A DNA stretch of 64,000 nucleotides from Piper betle. Taxonomy: Eukaryota > Streptophyta > Magnoliopsida > Piperales > Piperaceae. The stretch lies in the NCBI GenBank assembly GCA_033002965.1, contig JAURVB010003096.1, forward strand, positions 1 to 64,000. The letters are read 5' to 3'. Under the pieces are notes generated by a model. That model had not been told where the DNA came from, did not search any database, and was given only the letters and a program-made list of their open reading frames with translations. A program made the translations under genes and the position numbers. Shown piece after piece: positions 23,455-33,559 of the stretch. Numbering within the stretch: position 1 is the first letter of the stretch; every line of letters begins with the position of its first letter.

Positions 23455-24550
23455 TGGCATCGAAACATTGCGAACACAAGATGGAGAGGGTGTTTCTTCG
23501 CCGATGGATCAGTTGCCTTATGATCCTCATCATTTTTCGATTCTGGCAACTTATACATGGTTTTCAAATGAGATCCCTCAACAGAAGTTGGTTGGTTTGG
23601 TAAAGAGGGTTGAGATTGGACCCGGAGTTGGATGCTCGGATGGTACAAGAAGTGGAGAGATGCCGCTGGACCCAATTTATCATGCCCCCGAAGCGGCAGT
23701 TATCAAAATAGTCAAAGAAGTTTACTGTAAGTTGAAGGCCACTGACAAAGATAGAATTGATTATAGAGTGAGGCTGGGTTACGGGTGTCATTGGATCCGG
23801 ATAGGATAAATGCGTTGTATGGTACATCGTCTTCTGATGGGAATAGGAGGTTGTAGGTTCTCACTAGGAGGAACTTGGATCCCTTGCATGGTACTAATGT
23901 GATTTGTGATGGTGAAGTGGAGTGGATTATGACAGCGAATGGATTACATCATAAACATTTTCCACTCTTCTGTATATGTGCTGAGGGATTAGCTTGGTTT
24001 AAATTTGTGTCTTCCGATCTGTTGCCTTGCTTGCATATTAGTGATGTGACTTGGGATAGGGTTGTCCTTATTTATGCTATCATGACGAGAGTTCCTATTG
24101 ATGTGGGAATGTTTATCTACGATGCTATGCTTAGGACTACCTCACATTGGAGTTTTGGACTTTAGTTCCCTTCCCTTATCACTATTTTGTTTAGGGAGGC
24201 TGACAAGCCAGATATGGAGATTCAGCTGGCTGGAGCATGTATCATTCCTATTCATCATCAGGAGTCCCCCACCTACTGTTGTTCCTCGTGGTCAGCAGTT
24301 TGCTGGTCTTTCTCTTACATGTTAGATGGCTGCTATGAGATTCACGCAGGAGAGGTGGATTCGTCACGAGCGTGATGTTCATACACAGATTGGGGCAAAC
24401 CTGGGGAGGCTTGCTGATGATAGAGGATTGGAGTTTTCTTCATTCCCCGTATTTCCAGAGGATGTTTTTCATGTACTTGGTGGAGCAGGAGAGCCTGCTA
24501 CTGATGATGATGATGGAGGAGATGATGGTGGAGATGACGATGCAGACTAA
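23455..24550 (+). pseudogene. Env-position third ORF of Athila-type element (putative plant transposon protein domain)
   Basis: It starts near ATGGCATCGAAACATTGC at 23455. Fragments in several frames resemble the plant family annotated as putative plant transposon protein (Pfam PF20167, from memory). They include VEWIMTANG, LAWFKFVSSDLLPCLHISDV, WDRVVLIYAIMTRVPIDVG and PSLITILFREAD. The C-terminus is an acidic tail DDDDGGDDGGDDDAD with a stop at 24548-24550. There are at least three frameshifts and several stops. The position after integrase is where Athila elements carry an env-like gene. I see no signal peptide or membrane segment in the remaining frames, so an envelope function is not supported. 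Confidence 0.65.
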
Positions 24551-24670
24551 GAGGATTGAGTTCTTGCCCTGGTTTTCTTTTTGCTTCATTTTTTCAGGGG
24601 AGTATTATCTGTGCTTTCTTGTTTTTATATTTTCTGTACTCTTTTCAAGCATTGAGGGCCATGCTTATGT

Positions 24671-24869
24671 CAAGTTTGGTGGGAGAGAATTAAACTTCTG
24701 TTAGTTTGATTTGATTATGGTTTGTATAATTATTTTTAGGATTAGTCTTATATTTTTACTTATTTTTGTTGTTTTTAATTTGGAGTTGTATTTGGTTCTA
24801 TAATATTTGCAGGTATCCAACTCAAATTTATGGTATTCAATGATGGTGGTATACGTATCTTGTTGATAA
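24671..24869 (+). other. PPT-like tract and start of the Athila-type 3' LTR
   Basis: CAAGTTTGGTGGGAGAGAA follows an ATTGAGGGCCATGC phrase, as before the 3' LTR of Athila elements. The LTR probably starts with TGTTAGTTTGATTTG near 24699. The copia element is inserted at 24870 and the sequence continues at 30086. No U3 remains at the left end for comparison, so the LTR start is inference. Confidence 0.5.
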
Positions 24870-25405
24870 TGTTGGGATTAACCAAACAAACCAAATACAA
24901 ATCCCCTTATTTCAACATATAAGGATGAAAAGTATCAAGCAAATAGAGAGAGACGACAAGATAATTTTACGTGGAAAACCCCAAATTTGGAAAAAAACTA
25001 CGGGGCAAATGGCCAGATCAAATTCACTATATAACAATTTTGATACAGAATAGATCCACAGGAGAACAAACTCCCGAATACCAATTTACTGTACTTTCTA
25101 CAAAATTGGTATAAAATCGTAGAAGACAATAAAGGAAGAATATTACAGATTAAGAACTTGACGAAGTTACCATTGACGATTGTAAGTCAATCTCAACAAA
25201 GCATTCATCTTTCTTCAATCCACACAATTTTCTTTATCCCTTTGCAGTAGTTTTTCTCCAAAACCCAAGAACCAGAAAAAACCAAAGAAGAAAAGCGTCG
25301 CATGTTGCTTTTATCCCTTTCAACTAACCAAATCTGGAAAATCTTGGTTTTTGCCCAAAATAGGGTTGCAAGTTCATGTATTTATGGAGGAGGGACAACC
25401 CAACA
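24870..25405 (-). repeat. 3' LTR of the copia element
   Basis: It starts TGTTGGGATTAACC and ends GGGACAACCCAACA. It is nearly identical to 29543-30080. The two copies differ most around 25290-25310 (the GCGTCGCATG region), where several changes and a small gap cluster. Confidence 0.95.
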
Positions 25406-25419
25406 AACCTCCCCTTCTT
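25406..25419 (-). other. Polypurine tract of the copia element
   Basis: The minus strand reads AAGAAGGGGAGGTT directly before the 3' LTR. It is the priming site for plus-strand DNA. Confidence 0.85.
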
Positions 25420-25436
25420 GACTCCATGAAATACCT

Positions 25437-27164
25437 CTAGCCAGCATGAAAATCTCTATCCATGCCTGCTCTATTCCTGCAATAAACATGTTTCTCCTTT
25501 GACACAACTTTACTCATCATGTCTGAAACATTTCTTTCAGTATGAATTTTTGTTAGCTCAATAGATTTACTTTCCAACACATTTCTTATCCAGTGATATC
25601 TCACATCAATGTGGTTGCTCCTTGAATAAAAAATTGAATTCTTACTCAGGTGAATTGCACTCTGGCTATCACAGTGTACAATGTATCTCTCCTGTTCAAT
25701 GCCAACTTCATTCAAAAATCTCTTAGTCCATAGCATCTCCTTGCAAGCCTCTGTAGCACCAATAAATTCTGCTTTAGTTGTGGATAATGCAACACACTTT
25801 TGCAACCTAGACTGCCAAGACATAGCCCCATTAGCAAAATTAACTATAAACCTAGATGTTGACCTTCTTGTTTCCAAGTCACCTGTCATGTCTGCATCGG
25901 TGTAGCCAACCAATAAAGGTTTATCTCTTCCAAAACACAAACACATTTTGGACGTACCTCTCAAGTACCTCATTATCCATTTAACTGCTAGCCAATGTTC
26001 TTTGCTCGAATTTGCTAAATGTCTGCTAACCATTCCAACAGCATATGCTATATCAGGCCTTGTACAAACCATAGCATACATCAAACTACCAACTCCAGAA
26101 GCATAATGAACCTTTCTCATTTCCTTCATTTCTGTTTCACTTAAGTCACTTTTCTTCAACTTGAAGTGACCCCCAAGTGGAACTCTAACCGGCTTTGCAT
26201 CTTTCATGTTGAATTTTTCAAGTACCTTTTCTATGTACTTTTGTTGTGACACCCAAAGCTTTCTAGCTCCCCTGTCACGCTGAATGGACATTCCCAAGAT
26301 TTGCTTTGCCGGTCCCAAATCCTTCATTGCAAAGGATTTGTTCAAGTTCTTCTTTAAAATTGCAATCTTAGCTCCATCATGTCCTACAATCAACATGTCA
26401 TCCACATAAAACAACAGAATAACAAAGTCACCATCATCAAACCTCTTGATGAACACATAATGATCAGAAACAAATTTCTTGTACCTATTCTTTTCCATAA
26501 AAGAATCAAACTTTTTATACCACTGTCTAGGAGCTTGCTTCAAACCATACAAACTCTTTTTCAGTCTGCACACCATCTGTTCCTTTCCTCTGACTTTAAA
26601 ACCCTCTGGTTGCTCCATGTATATGGTCTCCTCAAGATCACCAAGAAGAAAGGCCGTCTTCACATCTAACTGTTCAACTTCCAAATCCAAACTTGCAGCC
26701 AAAGCCAGAACAATTCTAATAGAAGACATTTTAACAACAGGAGAAAAAATTTCATCGAAATCAATACCTTTCTTCTGTTCGAAGCCCTTCACCACCAACC
26801 TTGCCTTGTACCTTGGTTGTGTGTTATTTTCTTCATATTTGATCCTGTAGACCCATTTATTCCTTAATATTCTCTTCCCCTTAGGAAGATCCATCAACTC
26901 ATAGGTGTGATTATCATACAAAGATTTCATCTCATCTTGCATTGCCTTCAACCACTTCTCCCTTTCTACATGAGCTTTGACCTCACTAAAATTTTCTAGT
27001 TCTCCACATTCAGTAATTGTCACATATTCTGATGATGGATATCTTGTTGATGGAACTGGTTCACGAGCTGATCTCCTCACATTAGTTGGCTGCCCTTGAT
27101 CAGAATCTCCATGTTCCTGTCCAACATCATTAACAAACTCATTACAAATATCATCAGACACCAC
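25437..27164 (-). CDS. Open reverse transcriptase-RNase H segment of the copia pol (575 codons)
   Basis: This is the longest open frame in the window. RT blocks in order include ELMDLPKGKRILRNKWVY, YKARLVVKGFEQ, DVKTAFLLGDLEE, SLYGLKQAPRQWY and the catalytic FYVDDML near residues 255-262. RNase H follows with GYTDADMTGDLETRRSTS, MSWQSRLQKCVALSTTKAEF and CDSQSAIHLSKN. The usual LHGDLEE word is changed to LLGDLEE. The frame is part of the polyprotein, separated from integrase by a stop at 27210-27212, so it would not be made as a normal polyprotein. The ATG at 27164 is internal and not a true start. Confidence 0.85.
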   Translation of the reverse strand: MVSDDICNEFVNDVGQEHGDSDQGQPTNVRRSAREPVPSTRYPSSEYVTITECGELENFSEVKAHVEREKWLKAMQDEMKSLYDNHTYELMDLPKGKRILRNKWVYRIKYEENNTQPRYKARLVVKGFEQKKGIDFDEIFSPVVKMSSIRIVLALAASLDLEVEQLDVKTAFLLGDLEETIYMEQPEGFKVRGKEQMVCRLKKSLYGLKQAPRQWYKKFDSFMEKNRYKKFVSDHYVFIKRFDDGDFVILLFYVDDMLIVGHDGAKIAILKKNLNKSFAMKDLGPAKQILGMSIQRDRGARKLWVSQQKYIEKVLEKFNMKDAKPVRVPLGGHFKLKKSDLSETEMKEMRKVHYASGVGSLMYAMVCTRPDIAYAVGMVSRHLANSSKEHWLAVKWIMRYLRGTSKMCLCFGRDKPLLVGYTDADMTGDLETRRSTSRFIVNFANGAMSWQSRLQKCVALSTTKAEFIGATEACKEMLWTKRFLNEVGIEQERYIVHCDSQSAIHLSKNSIFYSRSNHIDVRYHWIRNVLESKSIELTKIHTERNVSDMMSKVVSKEKHVYCRNRAGMDRDFHAG

Positions 27165-29424
27165 ATCCTCACCCTCATTATCACTCAGTGGGGAAATAAT
27201 TGTGTCATCCTAAGCCACCTTTTCACTTCTAGCTGAGGTTGAAGGATCTTTTATCTTTTCCAAGCTTTCCTGAGATTTAGTTTGAGGAACTTCTTCCTTG
27301 CCAAAGTCCTCAACTGTTTGATCATCCCTGAAAACTACATCTCTGCTTCGAATCAGTTTTCTATTCTTAGGATCCCAAAGTTTGTATCCAAACTTATCAT
27401 CACCATATCCCAGAAAGATACATTCCACGGCTCTAGAGTCAAGCTTAGCCTTTTGCTCCTTGGGCACATGTGCAAAGGCTTTACAACCAAAGACTCTCAA
27501 ATGAGAATAACTGACCTTTTGTCACTCCAAATCCTTTCTGGTATGTCACTGTCCAGAGCATGTGTGGGAGATCTGTTGATTAAATAACAAGCTGTGCTCA
27601 TGGCTTCACCCCATAAGCTTTTAGGCAACTTAGCTGAAGACAACATACTCCTAACCCTCTCAGAGACGGTCCTGTTCATTCTTTCAGCCACTCCATTATG
27701 TTGAGGAGTATAAGGAATCGTCTTCTCATGCCTAATCCCATGCTTGCTACAATATTCATCAAACTCAGCAGAACAATATTCACCACCATTATCACTTCTA
27801 TGATATTTCAAGAGCTTACCGGTTTCTCTTTCAACCAATACATGAAAATTCTTAAAGATGCCAAAAACATCACTTTTATTTTTCATGCCATATGCCCACA
27901 CCTTCCTAGAAGTATCATCAATAAAAGTGACAAAATAAATAGAACTTCCAAGAGATTTTACCTCCATAGGCCCACACACATCAGAGTGTACCAACTCAAG
28001 AACTTCTGACTTCCTTGTACTTGTGCTTGCAAAGGATATCCTACGTTGTTTCCCGACCAAACAATAGTCACAATGACTAATTGTGATGTCCTTGACCTTG
28101 GGAAGGAGATTTAACTTCTTCAAAGTCTCTAGTCCCTTCTCACTCATGTGTCCCAATCGCTGGTGCCACAAATCAGCAGTGGAATCAAATGAGGAGATAT
28201 TAACCTCCCTCGAACCAGACTCATCTCAGTTTTGTACAAACTGCAACACTTCTTCCCGTTAGCAACAACAAGAGAACCTTTCACAAGTTTCCACACACCT
28301 TGTATAAATTGTGAACCAAATCCTTCATTATCGAGTACTCCGATTGACAACAAACTCATCCTTAAATCTGGAATATGTCTGACATTTTTAAGCACCAATC
28401 TGTAACCCGTGTTTGTTACTATATGCACATCTCCAAGTCCCACAATTTTGGAAGTATCACTTTTTCTCATCTTCACTATTCCCAAATCTGAAGATTCATA
28501 TGTAGTAAAGAAATTTCTGCTTGGAGTTGCATGAAATGATGCTCCCGAGTCAACTACCCAACTAGCATCACAATCGGCCATCAAACAATCATTCCCACAA
28601 TCAAAAAGAATCACCATGTCATCATGTACAACATTAGTGTTCATTTCTCCTTGATCCTTGTTGTCCTTATTTTTCAAGTCTTTCTTGAGCTTCCAACAAT
28701 CCTTCTTCATATGACTTGTCTTGTCACAATAATACCACTTTAAGTGCTTCCTGGATTTAGACCTTCCTTGACTCTTGTCCCTTCTGTCTATGTCTCTATT
28801 TCTTGATCTACCTCTTGCCTCTTCTGACACTAATGCATGATACCCTGAAGTTGGTAAAGATTTTCTTCTCACCTCCTCATTCAGTAAACTGCTTGTTACC
28901 ATGTCCATTGTGAGTTTTCCATCCGGAGCAGCATTTCTCAAAGATATCACCAATGTTTCCCAATTCTCTGGCAAAGTGTTGAGGAGCAGGATAGCTTGTC
29001 ATTCCTCATCTAGAGTCATCTTCATCTTGGCAAGTTGAGTAATAATACTCTTCATCTCATTGAGATGCTCACTTATGTCAGTTCCATCCTTATACCTCAA
29101 ATTCACTAATTTCCTTATCAAAAGGGTCTTATTGCCAGCAGTATTCCTCTCATAAACTTCTTGGAGTTTATCCCATATTGCTTTTGAGGACGTCAATTTA
29201 GAAACATGATGATACACAACTTCATCTACCCATTGTCTCAAACAGGCCATAGCCTTCCTATCCAATTTATTCCTGTCTTTTTCAGTCACCTCTGCCGGTT
29301 TATGACCAGTGATAGGTTCATATAAATCCTTGGAATATAGATGATCAATCATCTTTCCTTTCTAATAATGCCAGTTACTAGGCCTCTTAAGAGATATCAT
29401 CTTAACATACTTCTCATCAGCCAT
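25437..29424 (-). pseudogene. copia gag-pol polyprotein, full length but disrupted
   Basis: The ATG at 29424 starts MADEKYVKMISLK. Gag continues through an in-frame TAG at 29362-29364, where the family has Trp (TGG). A TGA follows at 28999-29001. The zinc knuckle reads WYYCDKTSHMKKDC, with Trp in place of the first Cys. The protease site is VVDSGASFHATP. A frameshift near 28210 precedes integrase: HQRLGH and CDYC zinc ligands, HSDVCGP, RSDNGGEY and HNGVAERMNRT. A one-base loss in an A run (27515-27520) precedes FGCKAFAHV. A TAG lies at 27210-27212. RT and RNase H (25437-27164) are open and include FYVDDMLIVG, GYTDADMTGD and CDSQSAIHL. Confidence 0.95.
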
Positions 29425-29527
29425 CTTGTTGAAATATAAATCATAGACACACCAACTAGGCTCTTAGAAATTTTGTCGAACACCTGGTGGGCATCAAATA
29501 TCAACAGCCAAAACTTGCAAACTTGTT

Positions 29528-29540
29528 GGCTCTGATACCA
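29528..29540 (-). other. Primer binding site, initiator tRNA-Met
   Basis: The minus strand reads TGGTATCAGAGCC two bases after the 5' LTR. It is a perfect complement to the tRNA-iMet 3' end, so the element primes on that tRNA. Confidence 0.9.
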
Positions 29541-29542
29541 CT

Positions 29543-30080
29543 TGTTGGGATTAACCAAACAAACCAAATACAAATCCCCTTATTTCAACATATAAAGATG
29601 AAAAGTACCAAATAAATAGAGAGAGACGACAAGATAATTTTACGTGGAAAACCCCAAATTTGGGAAAAAAACTACGGGGCAAACGGCCAGATCAAATTCA
29701 CTATATCACAATTTTGATATAGAATAGATCCACAGGAGAACAAACTCCCTAATACCAATTTACTGTACTTTCTGCAAAATTGGTATAAAGTCGTAGAAGA
29801 CAATAAAGGAAGAATATTACAAATCAAGAACTTAGCGAAGTTACCATTGACGATTGCAAGCCAATCTCAACAAAACATTCACCTTTCTTCAATCCACACA
29901 ATTTTCTTTATCCCTTTGCAGTAGTTTTTCTCCAAAATCCAAAAACCAGAAAAAACCAAAGAAGAAAAGTGTGCGTACATTGCTTTTATCCCTTTCAACT
30001 AACCAAATCTAGAAAATCTTAGTTTTTGCCCAAAACAGGGTTGTAAGTTCATGTATTTACTGAGGAGGGACAACCCAACA
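29543..30080 (-). repeat. 5' LTR of the copia element
   Basis: It pairs with 24870-25405, with the same TGTTGGG and CCCAACA ends. It is followed on the plus side by the target duplication GATAA. Confidence 0.95.
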
Positions 30081-30085
30081 GATAA

Positions 30086-31723
30086 TGCAAGCATGATTTA
30101 AAATTTTTACTAGATTCTGGTATTGACTTTTATTTGCTTTGATTTGATTATGGCATTTACTTTTAAAATTTTTATTTACTAGAATATGGTATTTCTACAA
30201 TATTGTAATGATCTCTTGCTTTGATTTTCATGATGTTTATTGTGTTGCTATAAATGCTAGGATGTTGATGAGATCTAGAATTCAGGTTGATACTTTCTTG
30301 GGGCAAAAATTTTTAAGTTCTTATCATGATGAAAATGATTTAGACATTTTTGTTGGAATAGTCTTAGTCTTTAAATCCGTCCTATTTATGTCCATAGTAA
30401 ACTAAATTTTGGCATATATTTATACCCTTTTTTTATGTCCTAATATTATTTGAGTTAGAGCCTTTAATTTATTTTCCATGGTTCAGGTTCTCACACCCTA
30501 GTAGTTATATCCTTCCAGATTTGAATTAGTTAAATTATATAAGTTTTGTTTATTATGATGTGGGTTGTTAGTTATTATTTGACAGAAAGGGTTGTATCTA
30601 TGGATAGTTTGTAGGAAAAAGTAGAAAAGCTTCTGATGAAAAAAAATTTTTTGAAAAAGATCGTTGGAAGGTTCGTGACAAATAAATGGTAACAACAAAA
30701 AATAATGGCTGAAAATATATAGTATTTATATTTGTGTTGGTTGAATTGTATAGTTGATATGAGAAGATTTTGTATATGGATATTTATATGATCAGGTGGA
30801 TGTATGTGTTGTTGATTGGGTAAGGTTTATTATGATTTAAGTTGTTTAACTTTGGAAGGATTTAAGTTCTAAGGTGACGAGTTTGGTTTGCTTATCCTTT
30901 ATTATCTTTTTATTACCCTAGCCAAGCCCCCTTATATTCTATGGAAGACCTATTGATTCTAATTGATAAGGGCATACAATAGTGGAGAGAGTTGAAATTT
31001 GAACATATGGAGATCTGATTCAGATTGGTGCTTTAGTGATATAATATCATTTGGACTAATTTGAATGATGAGTAAGAGATCTATTACATGCTTAATGATA
31101 GTTAATTGTGAATAGAATTAATAGTAGTATACCTATTTAATTTTGATGATTGTTAATGTTTGTATATGGGATACTGAATGCTTGTGAGAATTGAAGTATG
31201 AGTGTTAGGGTTGCTCGGGACGAGCTAGAGTTAAGTTTGACAGCGTGGTAAGTGTCTAAAAAGTTAGTTTTATTAGAGTCTAATTAAGTTTAGAGTCATG
31301 CTTTTATAGTTTGATTTGAGTTTTATTTTATTTTAGATATTTTTAGGTTATTATATTAGGAGGATAATAAAGTGTAAAAATCATTGTTTATATTGGATTG
31401 TTACGGCGCATTAATGAAATTTATAGTTTCTTAGTGTTTTGGAGTTTGAGGGTCAGAGGATCGAGTTTAATCAGATTTTTATTGAAGAATACGAGTTTTT
31501 GGTCCGGTGCAAGGGCGCGGTGTGGAGTAAACGAGTTTTTGGTCCGGTGCAAGGGCGCCGGTGTGGAGTAAAGGCATCAGATTTCAGATGTTTTTAAATA
31601 CAAAGTTCCAGGTCTAGTGCAAGGGCACTAGCACATAGCCTCTCCATAGGGAAGATCAAAAACAAATAAATAAATGTAAAACCCTTGCGCTATCAGAGCG
31701 CCTTTGGGCTGGCGTGTTTATAA
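30086..31723 (+). repeat. U3 portion of the Athila-type 3' LTR
   Basis: The sequence continues from 24869 after the copia insertion. It contains no protein family I know. The 40-bp tandem pair at 31491 and the TGCAAGGGC words near 31516, 31550 and 31619 lie here. The left LTR lost this part, so its extent is inferred from position. Confidence 0.5.
31491..31571 (+). repeat. Tandem 40-bp duplication in the Athila-type U3
   Basis: ACGAGTTTTTGGTCCGGTGC starts at 31491 and again at 31531. The units are 40 and 41 bp and differ by one C (GGGCGCGG versus GGGCGCCGG). Confidence 0.9.
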
Positions 31724-32692
31724 GATTTTATTATTCACGTATTTGAATGTACTTTCTAACAAAGATTGGACTCTAATCGCTAAGGGGGTATAAATACATG
31801 TTATTGGATGTCCCAAGATAATTTTTCTCGATTTGAAGACTTTGGATGTGGGATAGCTGCTTGAAGACAAGACGGGAAGAGAAGATGGCTTTCATAAGAG
31901 TTTATTTTTCTATACTTTTCTTTCTTATTGATTATTGATGAGAGATCCAATGTATTCAATGAAATTTTCTAGTTTTAGTTTTATATTATTGAGTAGTTAT
32001 TGAGTTTAAGATTTTGGTGGAATTCTATTACATGATATGAATTAACTTTTATTTTCTCTTACTTTAATTATTGGAGTTAAATAATTTATTTTGTTTAGAT
32101 TAATGCCATTAATAGTTTGGCCAACTATTGACTTGTTTTGTGGTTTAATTCTTTCTTGGAAGAGAAGGATTAAATTAGACATAACAAAATAGCATATGAT
32201 TGATTTTTCAATTTATAAATAGGATAGGAATATATATATTTACCATAGGCAATTTATTGGGATTGTGGACAATGTGTTATTTTAATCTTGATTCACATAG
32301 TGATGAATTAGATTAATTTTATAATTTTATGAATGTTGGAAAATAATCATAAATAATTATCTCCATAGTTGACAATTCAAGCCAATTAATCAAATTAAGT
32401 AGAAGCTAATTATTATTTATTGATGCAATAGAGGGAAATCAAAATCCCGGGTCTTTTCTTCCATAGAATTTCATTCTTAACATCATAGTTAGTTTGTTTT
32501 GTTTAGTTAGTTTAATTAATTTTCTGCAAAAACTTTAGAAAAAAATAAAAAATTTTGTTTTTAGGTTGTTAAATAGGAGATTAAAATTAATTGATTAAGT
32601 TAATTTTCCTTAAAAAGTCATTGTGGGAATGATCCTCATTTAATCAGTATATTATTTGCACGAACCGTGTACTAGCGTGTCAATTTTCGTGA
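31724..32692 (+). repeat. R/U5 half of the Athila-type 3' LTR
   Basis: It pairs with 15425-16399. The shared end is CGTGTCAATTTTCGTGA here and CGTGTCTATTTTTTGTGA at the left. Flanking sequence diverges at once after 32692. Confidence 0.8.
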
Positions 32693-33480
32693 TGCATTCA
32701 CATCATAATCATAGTGATAATCATTATACGGCTGACCCTAATCATAATCACCAAAATATACAAGGACACGAACTAGAATACTAAATTATACGTATTGTTC
32801 TAGTGTTATGCATGAGCTGGGATCTAGTCGACAACATCATGTCTATGGCCAATAGTGCTTGATTGGATCATAATTGAAGCATTGTATGATCCAGACATAC
32901 TCAATGGAGAGCATGCACATGCTTAAATACACACTTTTAACAGGTACTATAGCTTATAATCATAATCATACAATTAACTACCAACCGATTACCACAGGTG
33001 GGTAGCGATTGGTCCCCTCAATTAGCGTCACACTCTTCATGCATCCACATCCATAGAAAATCCAAAAACATAAGGTCTGGGTATGGTCTAATCAAATAGT
33101 GTTAAAGTGTGTTTCTTGAACTAGATCTTGTTTTCGAAAACTCATCTAGGGATCTCATTCTTTGAATTTTATTAATCAATAAATTGACAAAATGGACCAT
33201 AGATAGTGGGATTTGATAAAACTCCACTAAATATGTCCTACGCCTAGAAAACAAAGCGCATAGAGCCAAGCAATAGATCAAGTAGAAGGAGAATCCAAAC
33301 AAACCTAAGAATGTAGACTGTGACAAGCTCAACTTCACACGGCCTAAGAATGTAGACCACTAGTCAAACCATGTATAATGCATGCATGCAGTGAGATGCA
33401 AACAATCATAGATGAGAAAATCGTATGACATGAAAAGTAAACACATATCACACCACATCATACTGAATAAGATTATGAAA
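32693..33480 (-). mobile_element. Gypsy LTR fragment, minus orientation
   Basis: It has the two-box module in reverse (33149-33164 and 33208-33222) and the AAACCATGTATAATGCATG phrase near 33374, as in the LTRs at 58456-58730 and 9199-9460. Both ends are cut. It borders the Athila LTR on the left and an opposite-orientation LTR on the right. Confidence 0.55.
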
Positions 33481-33559
33481 ATAGTTAGATCTACACTTTT
33501 CATGTTGATGACTTTGTCTAATATGATGTCTATATGCATTTAAGGGAGCTAAACATGAA

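Larger units (their letters stand above)
24870..30080 (-). mobile_element. Ty1/copia retrotransposon (Tork/Tnt1-like), nearly complete, nested in Athila LTR
   Basis: This 5211-bp element has LTRs of 536 and 538 bp with TGTTGGG..CCCAACA ends. It is flanked by the perfect 5-bp duplication GATAA (24865-24869 and 30081-30085). On the minus strand the order is LTR, PBS, gag, protease, integrase, RT, RNase H, PPT, LTR. Integrase lies before RT, the copia order. Gag-pol is one reading frame from 29424 to 25437, broken by three in-frame stops (29362-29364, 28999-29001, 27210-27212) and two frameshifts (about 28203-28213 and 27515-27520). Hand count gives about 30 substitutions plus a few small gaps between LTRs, roughly 6 percent. 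The lineage call rests on the RT and RNase H wording. Confidence 0.95.
15425..32692 (+). mobile_element. Decayed Athila/Tat-type Ty3/gypsy retrotransposon with nested insertions
   Basis: Order on the plus strand: LTR half (15425-16399), tRNA-Asp-like PBS (16408-16425), gag (16609), protease, RT, RNase H, integrase to about 22170, spacer, an env-position ORF (about 23455-24550), a PPT-like stretch near 24671-24691, then the 3' LTR up to 32692. The 3' LTR is interrupted by the copia element at 24870-30080. The U3 of the 5' LTR is missing. Every ORF carries stops and frameshifts. A truncated gypsy LTR interrupts RNase H at 19733. It is non-functional and older than its insertions. Confidence 0.8.
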
